Shown piece by piece: positions 21,017 through 28,909 of a stretch of DNA of 64,000 nt. Each line of letters begins with the position of its first letter. The first letter of the stretch is position 1. The stretch comes from Cetobacterium somerae (GTDB lineage Bacteria; Fusobacteriota; Fusobacteriia; Fusobacteriales; Fusobacteriaceae). A program made the position numbers and the translations under genes. The notes below the pieces were generated by a model. That model saw nothing but the letters and a program-made list of their open reading frames with translations. It had not been told where the DNA came from and searched no databases. The stretch spans positions 620,001-684,000 of the forward strand of contig NZ_CP092519.1 of NCBI RefSeq assembly GCF_022430525.1. The letters run 5' to 3'.

Positions 21017-21432
21017 AAGAGTTTTATCAAGAATTAGATAATTATATAGAGAATTTAGAAGATAAAAAAAACGATTATAAGGTTTTATCTTTTGTTGTAG
21101 ATGAGTTAGGATATTTACCAGATGAAGTTTTGAATTATATAGCTAAAAAAATGGATATTTTTCCATTTTCATTAGAAAGTACAATAAAATTTTATCCTAA
21201 GTTACAAAAGGCAAGAACTAAAAATTATGTTCAAATTTGTACAGGAAGAAATTGTATTCAACCTGGTTTAAAAGAAAAACTAGCAGAATTAAAATCAGAA
21301 GTTGATTTTCCAATAGAGGAGAGGCACTGTTTAGGACGATGTGGAAAGGGAAGAGCTCTAAAGATTAATGAAGAGTATTATTCGTATAAAACATTAGAAG
21401 AATTAGAAAAGTTATTATTAAATTTAAAGTAA
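21013..21432 (+). CDS. Stand-alone NuoE-like [2Fe-2S] thioredoxin-fold protein
   Basis: A 139-residue protein with the two-part NuoE/HoxE architecture: an N-terminal helical bundle (SFVVDELGYLPDEVLNYIAKKM) and a thioredoxin-like ferredoxin domain with cysteines 76, 81, 106 and 110 (CTGRNC and CLGRC). In complex I and NAD-dependent hydrogenases this subunit carries a [2Fe-2S] cluster. No NuoF or hydrogenase subunit is nearby here, so its redox partner is unknown. It overlaps acpS by 4 nt. Confidence 0.82.
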   Translation: MKEFYQELDNYIENLEDKKNDYKVLSFVVDELGYLPDEVLNYIAKKMDIFPFSLESTIKFYPKLQKARTKNYVQICTGRNCIQPGLKEKLAELKSEVDFPIEERHCLGRCGKGRALKINEEYYSYKTLEELEKLLLNLK

Positions 21433-21451
21433 ATATTAGGAGGAGTTTTTA

Positions 21452-22556
21452 ATGGATATTTTGGAATTAAAAAGAGAATATAACCAGTTTAAAAATCAAA
21501 TAGATGCTATAAGGGGGTCTCTTTGACTTAGATGGTAGAAGAGAAAAGATTGCCACTTTAGAGAAAAAAACACTAGAGGATGGGTTTTGGAATGATAAAC
21601 TTACTAGTGGAAAAATAATAAAAGAGATGAACGAAGAAAAAGATATTGTAAAAGAGTTTGAATCTATAGAAAATATGTTTTTTGATGAGGAAGTTTTAAT
21701 AGACTTTGTTTCTATGGGAGAAGAAGATTTTGCTGATGAGTTAGAGGAAAAGCATAATAAACTTATGCATATGATTGATAACTTTGATACTAAGATGCTT
21801 TTAGATGGAGAATATGATAGCAATAACGCTATAGTTACAATTCACTCAGGAGCAGGAGGAACAGAGGCTTGTGACTGGGCTGATATGCTTTATAGAATGT
21901 ATATGAGATGGTTTAATACTAGAGGATTTAAAGTTACAGAGATGGATTATATGGCAGGAGATTCTGTTGGAATAAAATCAATCACTCTTCTAGTTGAAGG
22001 AACAAGAGCATATGGGTATTTAAAAGGAGAAAAGGGAGTTCATAGACTTGTAAGAATATCACCTTTTGATGCTAACAAAAAAAGACATACATCATTTGCA
22101 TCTGTTGATATAATGCCAGAAGTTGATGATACAGTGGAGATAACAATAGATTCAGGAGATTTAAGAATAGACACATATAGAGCTTCAGGAGCTGGAGGTC
22201 AGCACGTAAATATGACTGACTCAGCAGTTAGAATAACTCATATTCCAACGGGAGTAGTTGTAACTTGTCAAAGGGAAAGATCTCAGTTAAGTAATAGAGA
22301 GACAGCTATGAAACTTTTAAAATCAAAACTTTTAGAGCTTGAGATGAAGAAAAAAGAGGAAGAATTGAAAAAAATTCAAGGAGAACAAAGTGATATAGGT
22401 TGGGGAAATCAAATTAGATCGTATGTATTCCAACCTTATACAATGGTGAAAGATCATAGAACAGGAGTAGAGTCAGGAAACATAAGAGCTGTTATGGATG
22501 GAGACATTGACGACTTTATAAATGGATATCTGAGATGGTCAAAAAATAAAAACTAG
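21452..22556 (+). CDS. prfB: Peptide chain release factor 2, programmed +1 frameshift
   Basis: RF2 terminates translation at UGA and UAA. The gene opens at ATG 21452 (AGGAGG upstream) and reads 24 codons to an in-frame TGA at 21524-21526. The reading frame then continues +1 from GAC at 21525 to 22556. The junction is the classic shift site: AGGGGG (21512-21517) as internal Shine-Dalgarno, TCT, then CTT TGA C. The mature protein has the RF2 codon-recognition motif SPF (RISPFDANKKRH) and GGQ in RASGAGGQHVN. It is about 367 residues after shifting. Low RF2 allows the shift, so the gene is autoregulated. Confidence 0.97.
21512..21527 (+). promoter_or_regulatory. prfB +1 frameshift site
   Basis: AGG GGG TCT CTT TGA C: an internal Shine-Dalgarno-like AGGGGG three bases before the CTT slippery codon, followed directly by the UGA stop and C, which is a poor-termination context. 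This matches the conserved RF2 recoding signal. Confidence 0.96.
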
Positions 22557-22565
22557 TAAGTAATC

Positions 22566-22594
22566 TTGAAATTATTATCTATATGGATTATAAT
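22566..22594 (+). promoter_or_regulatory. Promoter of gltX
   Basis: TTGAAA (22566-22571), a 17-bp spacer and TATAAT (22589-22594) lie 36 bp before the gltX start. This is a near-consensus sigma70-type promoter. Confidence 0.8.
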
Positions 22595-22629
22595 ATAGGG
22601 TACAAATTACAAAAAAGGGAGAGATTATA

Positions 22630-24138
22630 ATGGAAAGAAGAGTAAGAACAAGAATCGCGCCTTCTCCAACAGGAGATCCACACGTAGGAACAGCTTACAT
22701 TGCGTTATTCAACTTAGCTTTTGCTTATAAAAATGGTGGAGACTTTATATTAAGAATAGAGGATACTGACCAAAATAGATACACAGAGGGATCAGAGCAA
22801 ATGATATTCGATGCTTTAAAATGGCTAGGATTAGATTATGCAGAAGGTCCAGATGTAGGAGGACCAGTAGGACCTTATAGACAGTCTGAGAGATTCCACT
22901 TATATGGAGAGTACGCACATAAATTAGTTGAAAAAGGTGAAGCATATTACTGCTTCTGTACTCAAGATAGATTAGAAAAGTTAAGAGAAAGACAAAAAGC
23001 TATGGGAAAAGCTCCTGGATATGATGGTCATTGTAGATCTCTTTCTAAAGAGGAAATTGAGGCTAAGTTAGCAGCTGGTGAAGAGTATGTAATCAGACTT
23101 AAAATGCCTTATGAGGGAGAAACAATAATAAAAGATAGACTAAGAGGAGATATCGTTTTTGAAAATAATAAAATAGATGATCAAGTTTTATTAAAAGGAG
23201 ATGGGTTCCCAACTTATCACTTAGCAAACGTTGTAGATGATTACTTAATGAATATTACTCATGTAATTAGAGCTGAAGAGTGGATTGCATCTACACCAAA
23301 ACATATTCAATTATATAAAGCGTTTGGATGGCAAGAGCCAGAATTTATACATATGCCACTTCTTAGAAACTCTGATAGAACAAAGATATCTAAGAGAAAA
23401 AATCCAGTATCACTAAACTGGTATAGAGAAGAAGGGTATCTAAAAGAGGGTATCGTAAACTTCTTAGGATTAATGGGATATTCATTTGGAGAAAATAAAG
23501 AGATCTTTACACTTCAAGAGTTTAAAGATAACTTTGATATAGACAAAGTATCTTTAGGAGGACCTGTATTTGACTTAGTTAAATTAGGTTGGGTAAATAA
23601 TCAACATATGAGAATGAAAGATTTAAAAGAGTTAACAGAATTAGCTGTTCCATTCTTTAGAAATGCAGGATTAATTGGTGAAGAGTTAACAGAGAAAGAG
23701 TTTGATACTTTATCTAGAGTAGTTGATATCTTAAGAGAGGGAGCTCAAACTATAAAGGAAATTGTAGATCAATCAGAAGTTTATTTTAAAGATGAGTATA
23801 CTTTACCAGTTGTAACTGAAGAGACAGATAAAAAAGAAGTAAAAGGAATTGAAAGACTTTATACAGTTATTCAAGATGAAACTGGAAAGAAATCAATAAA
23901 CCTATTCCAAGAGAAAATAGCGGCATGTGATGAGGCTATTTCTATTGATAGAGCTAAAGAATTATTAAAAGAAACTTTAGACGAAGTTGGAGAGGGACCA
24001 GGAAAGGTATATATGCCTTTAAGAGCAGTATTAACTGGACTTCCAAAAGGAGCAGATCTTTATAACCTAGTTTCTATTATTGGTAGAGATAGAACTTTAG
24101 CAAGAATAGAGAGAATGAAAAAATTATATAACATTTAA
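22630..24138 (+). CDS. gltX: Glutamyl-tRNA synthetase
   Basis: Charges tRNA-Glu. It is a class I synthetase of 502 residues. The HIGH-type motif appears as [14 protein letters not shown] (about residues 8-21) and the KMSKS-type loop as KISKRKNP (about residues 254-261). The ERF-type cysteine-containing segment [17 protein letters not shown] and the C-terminal anticodon-binding helices are present. The RBS is GGGAGAG. It is transcribed alone between its own promoter and a terminator. Confidence 0.96.
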   Translation: MERRVRTRIAPSPTGDPHVGTAYIALFNLAFAYKNGGDFILRIEDTDQNRYTEGSEQMIFDALKWLGLDYAEGPDVGGPVGPYRQSERFHLYGEYAHKLVEKGEAYYCFCTQDRLEKLRERQKAMGKAPGYDGHCRSLSKEEIEAKLAAGEEYVIRLKMPYEGETIIKDRLRGDIVFENNKIDDQVLLKGDGFPTYHLANVVDDYLMNITHVIRAEEWIASTPKHIQLYKAFGWQEPEFIHMPLLRNSDRTKISKRKNPVSLNWYREEGYLKEGIVNFLGLMGYSFGENKEIFTLQEFKDNFDIDKVSLGGPVFDLVKLGWVNNQHMRMKDLKELTELAVPFFRNAGLIGEELTEKEFDTLSRVVDILREGAQTIKEIVDQSEVYFKDEYTLPVVTEETDKKEVKGIERLYTVIQDETGKKSINLFQEKIAACDEAISIDRAKELLKETLDEVGEGPGKVYMPLRAVLTGLPKGADLYNLVSIIGRDRTLARIERMKKLYNI

Positions 24139-24143
24139 TGAAT

Positions 24144-24172
24144 AGTGGAGTTTTTTAACTCCACTTTTTTTA
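24144..24172 (+). terminator. Terminator after gltX
   Basis: A 9-bp stem, AGTGGAGTT (24144-24152) with AACTCCACT (24157-24165), has a TTTT loop and is followed by a T-run. Confidence 0.92.
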
Positions 24173-24191
24173 GCAAAAAATAAAAGAAAAA

Positions 24192-24228
24192 TCCAAATAG
24201 AAAGTAATTACTAATATAATTATTTGGA
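24192..24228 (+). promoter_or_regulatory. Nested palindrome ahead of the isoprenoid-synthase-like gene
   Basis: TCCAAATA (24192-24199) and TATTTGGA (24221-24228) form perfect inverted arms around a spacer that itself contains the palindrome AGTAATTACT. The element ends about 26 nt before the ORF start, where an operator or UTR hairpin would be expected. Its function is unknown. Confidence 0.35.
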
Positions 24229-24253
24229 AATACTGGAAGTATAGGAGGGCATT

Positions 24254-25162
24254 ATGAAAAATCATATTTTACTTGGCAAACTATTAATGAATGCCTTTAA
24301 AATTTTAGGAAAAGCACAAAATGAGATTGAAAATGATTTGAAAAATTTTAAGTTTACAAAAGAGTTAGAAATAGATTTTAAAAATATAAATTTTAAAGAG
24401 TCATTTAAAAAGAATTTTTTTACACTATTAATAATATCAATTCTTTTAGAGAGTAAAGTTTCAAAAAAGCATATTGTTAGTTATAGTAAAATAATAACGT
24501 ATTTAAGACAGATAGTGACCTCGACTGATAATATTATAGATAATGAGAATAAGGGGTTAATATTTATAAAAAATTTAAAAAATAAAACAGTATCAAATAG
24601 TTTAATAATGTTGACCTGCCAAAATTTTTTAACAAAAGAATGTTTAGAATTAAATGAAGGAAAAGATTTAGCGGTGAAGAAAATATTTGACAAAATATAT
24701 CTTATTGCCTTGAGTGAAAGTTTAAGAGATAAAGCTCAATATCTAGAATATCCAACTGAGAAATATATTTTGGAAAAAATTCATAGTGGAATAGGTGGAG
24801 AGTTATTGAAGATAAGTTTAGAAGCACCTTTAGCAATTGAAGAGAATATAAAATTAAAAGAGTATTCAAACGGAATATTTGAAATAGGGATGGCTTTACA
24901 AGCTTTAGATGATTTTTTTGACATAGAAGAAGATGAAGAAAGTGGAAAAATAAATCTTTTAAAATCAGCATTACTTTATAGTGAGAAAGGTGAAGAAGTC
25001 GTAAGAGAAGAGTATCTAAAAAAAGTATCAGAAAATGCGTATAATGGGTTTAAAATTTTAGAAGATAATGAGTTTCCAATTAATAAGAAGGAAGCTAAAA
25101 AAGTCTTGAAGAAACTTTTCGAATTAAGAGGTTTAAAAGAATATGTATCTATTTTAGATTAA
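24254..25162 (+). CDS. Isoprenoid-synthase-fold protein, diverged polyprenyl synthetase-like
   Basis: A 302-residue, helix-rich soluble protein that I do not recognise as a named enzyme. Two segments look like the Asp-rich motifs of trans-prenyltransferases. DNIID at residues 92-96 sits where DDxxD is expected, with Asn replacing the second Asp. ALQALDDFFDIEEDEESGK near 215-232 matches the second motif and its DDxxD (Asp219, 220, 223), with GIGGELLKIS upstream in the usual helix. A class I prenyltransferase/terpenoid synthase fold is inferred. The altered first motif makes chain-elongation activity uncertain. RBS AGGAGG. DUF2147 gene follows 9 nt later. Confidence 0.55.
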   Translation: MKNHILLGKLLMNAFKILGKAQNEIENDLKNFKFTKELEIDFKNINFKESFKKNFFTLLIISILLESKVSKKHIVSYSKIITYLRQIVTSTDNIIDNENKGLIFIKNLKNKTVSNSLIMLTCQNFLTKECLELNEGKDLAVKKIFDKIYLIALSESLRDKAQYLEYPTEKYILEKIHSGIGGELLKISLEAPLAIEENIKLKEYSNGIFEIGMALQALDDFFDIEEDEESGKINLLKSALLYSEKGEEVVREEYLKKVSENAYNGFKILEDNEFPINKKEAKKVLKKLFELRGLKEYVSILD

Positions 25163-25171
25163 GGAGGAAGG

Positions 25172-25627
25172 ATGAAAAAATATTTTATAATCTTATTTTT
25201 AGTCATAGTTAGTCAGCTTTTTTCTAAAGATCCGTATATTGGATATTGGGAGATGCCAGATGGAAAAGTAATAATTCAGATTGAAAAAGTAAACAAAGAG
25301 TATGTAGGATATGTAAGATGGTTAAAAGATTTAACTTATCCAGCAGGTGACCCTATGGAAGGGATTGAACAGATAGATAGAAAAAATCCTAATTCAAGTT
25401 TAAGAAATAGAAAAATTATGGATTTACAAGTTGTTGGAGGTTTAAAATTAAATAAACAAGGAACTTCATTAGTAGATGGGTGGATATATGATTCTTGGAA
25501 TGGAAAAAAGTATTATGGTTCAGCTAAAGTTATTGATGATAATACATTAAGTTTAAAAGGATCAATTGATCCTTGGGGAGTTTTAGGTTATTCTATGAAA
25601 GTTAAAAGAGTACAACTACCAAAATAA
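25172..25627 (+). CDS. Secreted DUF2147-family protein
   Basis: A 151-residue protein with a cleavable-looking signal peptide (residues 1-18, MKKYFIILFLVIVSQLFS). The mature part starts DPYIGYWEMPDGKVIIQIEK and contains WLKDLTYPAGDPMEG, LMDLQVVGGLK-like and DSWNGKKYYGSAKV segments, typical of DUF2147 beta-barrel-like periplasmic proteins. Its function is unknown. It lies between the isoprenoid-synthase-like gene and the OLD nuclease on the same strand with short gaps (9 and 14 nt), so the three may be co-transcribed. Confidence 0.78.
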   Translation: MKKYFIILFLVIVSQLFSKDPYIGYWEMPDGKVIIQIEKVNKEYVGYVRWLKDLTYPAGDPMEGIEQIDRKNPNSSLRNRKIMDLQVVGGLKLNKQGTSLVDGWIYDSWNGKKYYGSAKVIDDNTLSLKGSIDPWGVLGYSMKVKRVQLPK

Positions 25628-25641
25628 AAGTAGGTGAAAAA

Positions 25642-26949
25642 ATGGAGATAAAAAGATTAAGCATAAAGAATTGGCAGAATATTACCTATTTGAATATTGA
25701 GTTTGAAAAATTATTAATATTAATTGGTGAATCCAATAAAGGTAAAACTAGTATTTTAAAAAGTCTTTCAGCTATCTTAGGAAAATATGAGATTCAAAAT
25801 AGTGATTTTAAAAATGAAAATATGGAAATAGAGATAAAAATAAAATATTTTGAAAAAACTTCAGGTTTTTGTACTTTTAAATTATTAAAGAGATTAGGAG
25901 AAGAGAGCAAATATTTTATTTTAAATCATGGAAAAGAAAAAGAATTGAGATTTGATGAGGTTAAAAATAAACTTTTCACAATAAATGGAATAATAATTAC
26001 ATCTAAAGATGTAGGAGTCTATAATGCGTTATGCCAAATAAGAGATATTTTTATTTTGGAAAATAATGAGAGTAAAATAGTAAAAGAACTAGAAAGTAAA
26101 ATTCAATATTTAAAAGATAATTTTTTATCTCAAAGCTTACAAAGGAAAGTATTATTTAGTTTTTTTAAAAATATCTTGGATGATATTGAATACTATAGAA
26201 ATAATTTAAATGGAAGATTGGAGAATCTTTTTTTAATATTTGAAGAACCTGAATTACATTTAAGTCCTCAAAGAAGTAGAGAGATGTATTCTTTGTTAAT
26301 TAAATTATCAGAGATTGGAGTCCAAATAGTTATGGAAACTCACTCAAGTTATTTTGTTGGATTGAAGCAGTATAAATCAATTTGTCTAATAAAAAAAATA
26401 AAAAATGACATAAAAGTTTATCAATATACTGGAAAACTTTTAAATGGTGATGAAATAAAAAATTTTAATATGAATTATTGGATAAACCCGGATAGGGGAG
26501 AGATGTTTTTTGCCAAAAAAGTAATATTAGTTGAAGGACAAACAGATAAAATAGCACTATCTTACTTAGCTAAAAAACTAGGGATTTATAATTATAATTA
26601 TTCAATAGTAGAATGTGGAAGTAAAAGTATTATTCCGCAATTTATAAAAATTTTAAATGCATATAAGATACCATATGTTGCAGTTTATGATAAGGATAAT
26701 CACAAGTGGAGAAATGAGACTGAAATAGAAAATTCTAATATGAAAAATAAAAAAATAAAAGGACTTATAAATAAATATATAGGTGATTATATAGAGTTTG
26801 AAAATGATATTGAGGAAGAGGTTTATCAAGAAGAAAGAGAAAGAAAAAATTATAAAAATAAACCATACTATACTCTCCAAAAGATAAGTGAAGATGAATA
26901 CAAAATTCCTTTGAAATTAGAAGAAAAAATAAAAAGAATATATAAATAA
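25642..26949 (+). CDS. OLD-family ATPase/TOPRIM nuclease, compact
   Basis: A 435-residue SMC-like ATPase fused to a TOPRIM domain. Walker A is GESNKGKT at 29-36. Walker B is LFLIFEEPELHLSPQ near 197-210, with METHSSYF containing the switch histidine. The TOPRIM domain starts VILVEGQTDKIALSYLAKKLG (Glu298) and has the acidic pair VAVYDKDN (Asp350, Asp352). This is the OLD (overcoming lysogenization defect) arrangement. It is shorter than most class 1 OLD proteins. No UvrD-like helicase partner follows, so it is not a Gabija pair. A DNA-nuclease or phage-defence role is inferred. Confidence 0.85.
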   Translation: MEIKRLSIKNWQNITYLNIEFEKLLILIGESNKGKTSILKSLSAILGKYEIQNSDFKNENMEIEIKIKYFEKTSGFCTFKLLKRLGEESKYFILNHGKEKELRFDEVKNKLFTINGIIITSKDVGVYNALCQIRDIFILENNESKIVKELESKIQYLKDNFLSQSLQRKVLFSFFKNILDDIEYYRNNLNGRLENLFLIFEEPELHLSPQRSREMYSLLIKLSEIGVQIVMETHSSYFVGLKQYKSICLIKKIKNDIKVYQYTGKLLNGDEIKNFNMNYWINPDRGEMFFAKKVILVEGQTDKIALSYLAKKLGIYNYNYSIVECGSKSIIPQFIKILNAYKIPYVAVYDKDNHKWRNETEIENSNMKNKKIKGLINKYIGDYIEFENDIEEEVYQEERERKNYKNKPYYTLQKISEDEYKIPLKLEEKIKRIYK

Positions 26950-26980
26950 AGATAGAGATTAAAAAACTCTATCTTTTTTA
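26948..26980. terminator. Bidirectional terminator between OLD gene and TauE gene
   Basis: A 10-bp stem, AAAGATAGAG (26948-26957) with CTCTATCTTT (26967-26976), has a T-run on the plus side and A-rich flank on the other. It lies between convergent genes. Confidence 0.88.
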
Positions 26981-26987
26981 TAAAATA

Positions 26988-27755
26988 TCAATTAAAAGCT
27001 TTATAAACATTGAAAATATTTAATAAAATTATAAGGATAATAGAAATATTGAATATCTTTTCAATATATTCATTTGATAATCGATGATTAAGTTTTGCTC
27101 CAATAAGTCCTCCAAGAATACCACCTATAACCATTAAAGGTAACATTTCTAAATTATAAATAGAAAATCCTGTTCCAATAGAGATTAAAAACAGCTTTGA
27201 AAATTGAGATAATAAAATTATAAATACAGAGCTAATAGCAGCATTTCTAGTAGGAAAAGAAAATAACATAATTAAAATAGCTACATTAATTGGTCCGCCT
27301 CCAATGCCAAGAAATGAAGCTATTCCACCGAGAGAAAGTCCAACTAAAAATATAATAAAAATATTTTTAATTTTATATTTTGGAAGATAGTCTTTAAGCA
27401 AAACTAAACTTAAAAGTACTATTAAAATTAAAGCTTGAATTCCTTTTCCAAAACTTTCATTTTTAAAAAGAGTTAAAAAAATATCAAAAGATTTTTTTCC
27501 AATACCCCCTCCCAGAATAGATCCGATAGCTAAAATAATTGTATTAAAGTCAGCTTTAAATCCAGATTTAAATTGTTTAATAGTAGCTACAAGTGCCATG
27601 GAAAAAACTGTAACAGAAGATAGAACTCCTACTGTAGAAAGATTATAGTCTCCTAAAGCATCAAGAACAGGCTTAATAATTACTCCCCCACCAAGTCCAG
27701 CTAAAGATCCTAAAGTTGTAGCACAAATAGCAGTTATAAAATAAATAAAAAACAT
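26988..27755 (-). CDS. TauE/SafE-family sulfite/anion exporter
   Basis: A 255-residue integral membrane protein with about eight hydrophobic segments. It contains the paired glycine-rich motifs of the family, SLAGLGGGVIIKPVL near the N-terminus and SFLGIGGGPINVAILIMLF in the second half. I place the start at 27755 behind AGGAGG. The longer in-frame opening at 27806 lacks a ribosome site and would overlap the chromate-type gene. Family members move sulfite, sulfoacetate or other small anions, and the substrate here is unknown. It is the last gene of a minus-strand unit with the chromate transporters. Confidence 0.85.
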   Translation of the reverse strand: MFFIYFITAICATTLGSLAGLGGGVIIKPVLDALGDYNLSTVGVLSSVTVFSMALVATIKQFKSGFKADFNTIILAIGSILGGGIGKKSFDIFLTLFKNESFGKGIQALILIVLLSLVLLKDYLPKYKIKNIFIIFLVGLSLGGIASFLGIGGGPINVAILIMLFSFPTRNAAISSVFIILLSQFSKLFLISIGTGFSIYNLEMLPLMVIGGILGGLIGAKLNHRLSNEYIEKIFNISIILIILLNIFNVYKAFN

Positions 27756-27786
27756 GAGACCTCCTAAGATGTTAAAGTGAATATAT

Positions 27787-28323
27787 TTAAAAAATGAAAA
27801 TACCAAGTAAAGATGTCAGTAGTAAAATAATTATAGGATTGATTTTAGAAATATATTTAGTTCCTAAAAAAACAATAAGAAAAATAAAAGTTGCCTTGAT
27901 TCCTTGAGAGTAATCATTTACAAAAAAAGTTGGTTTAGCAATAATTATTCCAGCAAAAGATATAAGAGCTAGAGTAACAGGTTTCACGCCTCTAAAGAAT
28001 AAGTCTTTTTTAGGATTATCTTTTATTTTATAAAAAATGCTAGCTACAATGAGGATAACTATAAAAGAGGGCAAGGCAGAACTAAAGGTAGCTACAAAAG
28101 CTCCAGGAATTCCAGCAACCTGATGTCCAACAAAAGTTGCTGTATTAATAGCGATAGGACCAGGTGTAACTTGAGATATTGCAATAATATCTAAAAATTG
28201 TTGTTCTGTTAACCAATTTTGTCTAAAAACTACATCTTGCATAAGAGGAAGCATTGCCAACCCACCACCAAAAGAGAAAAGTCCTATTTTAAAAAATTCA
28301 TAAAAAAGTGTAAAGTATATCAT
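27787..28323 (-). CDS. Chromate transporter, half-size subunit
   Basis: A 178-residue CHR-family membrane protein of the short (single-domain) type. Near the N-terminus it has FFKIGLFSFGGGLAMLPLMQ, followed by ISQVTPGPIAINTATFVG, the family's signature proline/glycine motif. It pairs with the adjacent half-size gene, whose stop it overlaps by 4 nt. The two are expected to form a heterodimer with opposite membrane topology. Chromate or sulfate export is known for some members only. Confidence 0.9.
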   Translation of the reverse strand: MIYFTLFYEFFKIGLFSFGGGLAMLPLMQDVVFRQNWLTEQQFLDIIAISQVTPGPIAINTATFVGHQVAGIPGAFVATFSSALPSFIVILIVASIFYKIKDNPKKDLFFRGVKPVTLALISFAGIIIAKPTFFVNDYSQGIKATFIFLIVFLGTKYISKINPIIILLLTSLLGIFIF

Positions 28324-28850
28324 CTGTCCCCCTTAATAGTGAAAAATATAATGCAACCAATTCCAAAAAATAGAATTAAGAATATAGGTGATACATTAAA
28401 CAGAACTAAACTTAACAGAGATATAAAAAATATAGAATAACTTAATTTATCAACTAAAGTATTTTTAGAAAGTTTAATAACAGAAGATAAAATAAGTGCA
28501 GCAATTCCTGCTCTTAGACCAATAAATAGTTTTTGCATTACAGGATTTAGAAAACTTTTGGCAAAAAATGCAGAAATTATAATAATAACTAAAAGAGAAG
28601 GACCAACAACTCCTAAAGTAGCAGCAATAGAACCTAAAACACCCATACGTTTTTTTCCAATAAAAGTAGCTGCATTAATAGCAATAGGACCAGGTGTCAT
28701 TTGTGAAATAGAGATTATTTCAAGAAGCTCATCTTTATCAATCCATTTTTTTCCATAAATCATTTCTCTCTCTATAAGTGGAATCATGGCGTATCCACCT
28801 CCGAAGGTAAACATTCCAATCTTAAAAAAAGTAAGAAAAAGTTCTAACAT
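28320..28850 (-). CDS. Chromate transporter, half-size subunit
   Basis: A 176-residue CHR-family half transporter with FFKIGMFTFGGGYAMIPLIE and ISQMTPGPIAINAATFIG, closely matching the second half-size gene downstream. The 4-nt overlap (ATGA) shows coupled translation and rules out a frameshifted single ChrA. It is preceded on the minus strand by the ABC-F gene and its terminator. Confidence 0.9.
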   Translation of the reverse strand: MLELFLTFFKIGMFTFGGGYAMIPLIEREMIYGKKWIDKDELLEIISISQMTPGPIAINAATFIGKKRMGVLGSIAATLGVVGPSLLVIIIISAFFAKSFLNPVMQKLFIGLRAGIAALILSSVIKLSKNTLVDKLSYSIFFISLLSLVLFNVSPIFLILFFGIGCIIFFTIKGDR

Positions 28851-28871
28851 AAAAACCCCCTTAATTGAAAT

Positions 28872-28897
28872 AAAAGCAGAGGAAGACCTCTGCTTTT
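28872..28897 (-). terminator. Terminator after the ABC-F gene
   Basis: An 11-bp stem, AAAAGCAGAGG with CCTCTGCTTTT around an AAGA loop, ends transcription of the ABC-F gene on the minus strand before the chromate transporter genes. Confidence 0.9.
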
Positions 28898-28909
28898 TAT
28901 ATTTGTTAA

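Noticed and set aside
21467..21823. Minus-strand 118-codon frame over the start of prfB
   Set aside because: It is Ser/Phe-rich antisense translation. The plus strand is explained by prfB with its frameshift.
21452..22556. prfB as a pseudogene or sequencing error
   Set aside because: The stop lies exactly in the conserved RF2 recoding signal, so it is programmed, not a mutation.
25642..26949. Gabija (GajA/GajB) defence pair
   Set aside because: The OLD protein is followed by a terminator and a convergent exporter gene. No UvrD-like GajB is present.
27787..28850. Single ChrA gene broken by a frameshift
   Set aside because: Each half has its own start and full family motifs, and the overlap is the standard ATGA coupling of paired short CHR proteins.
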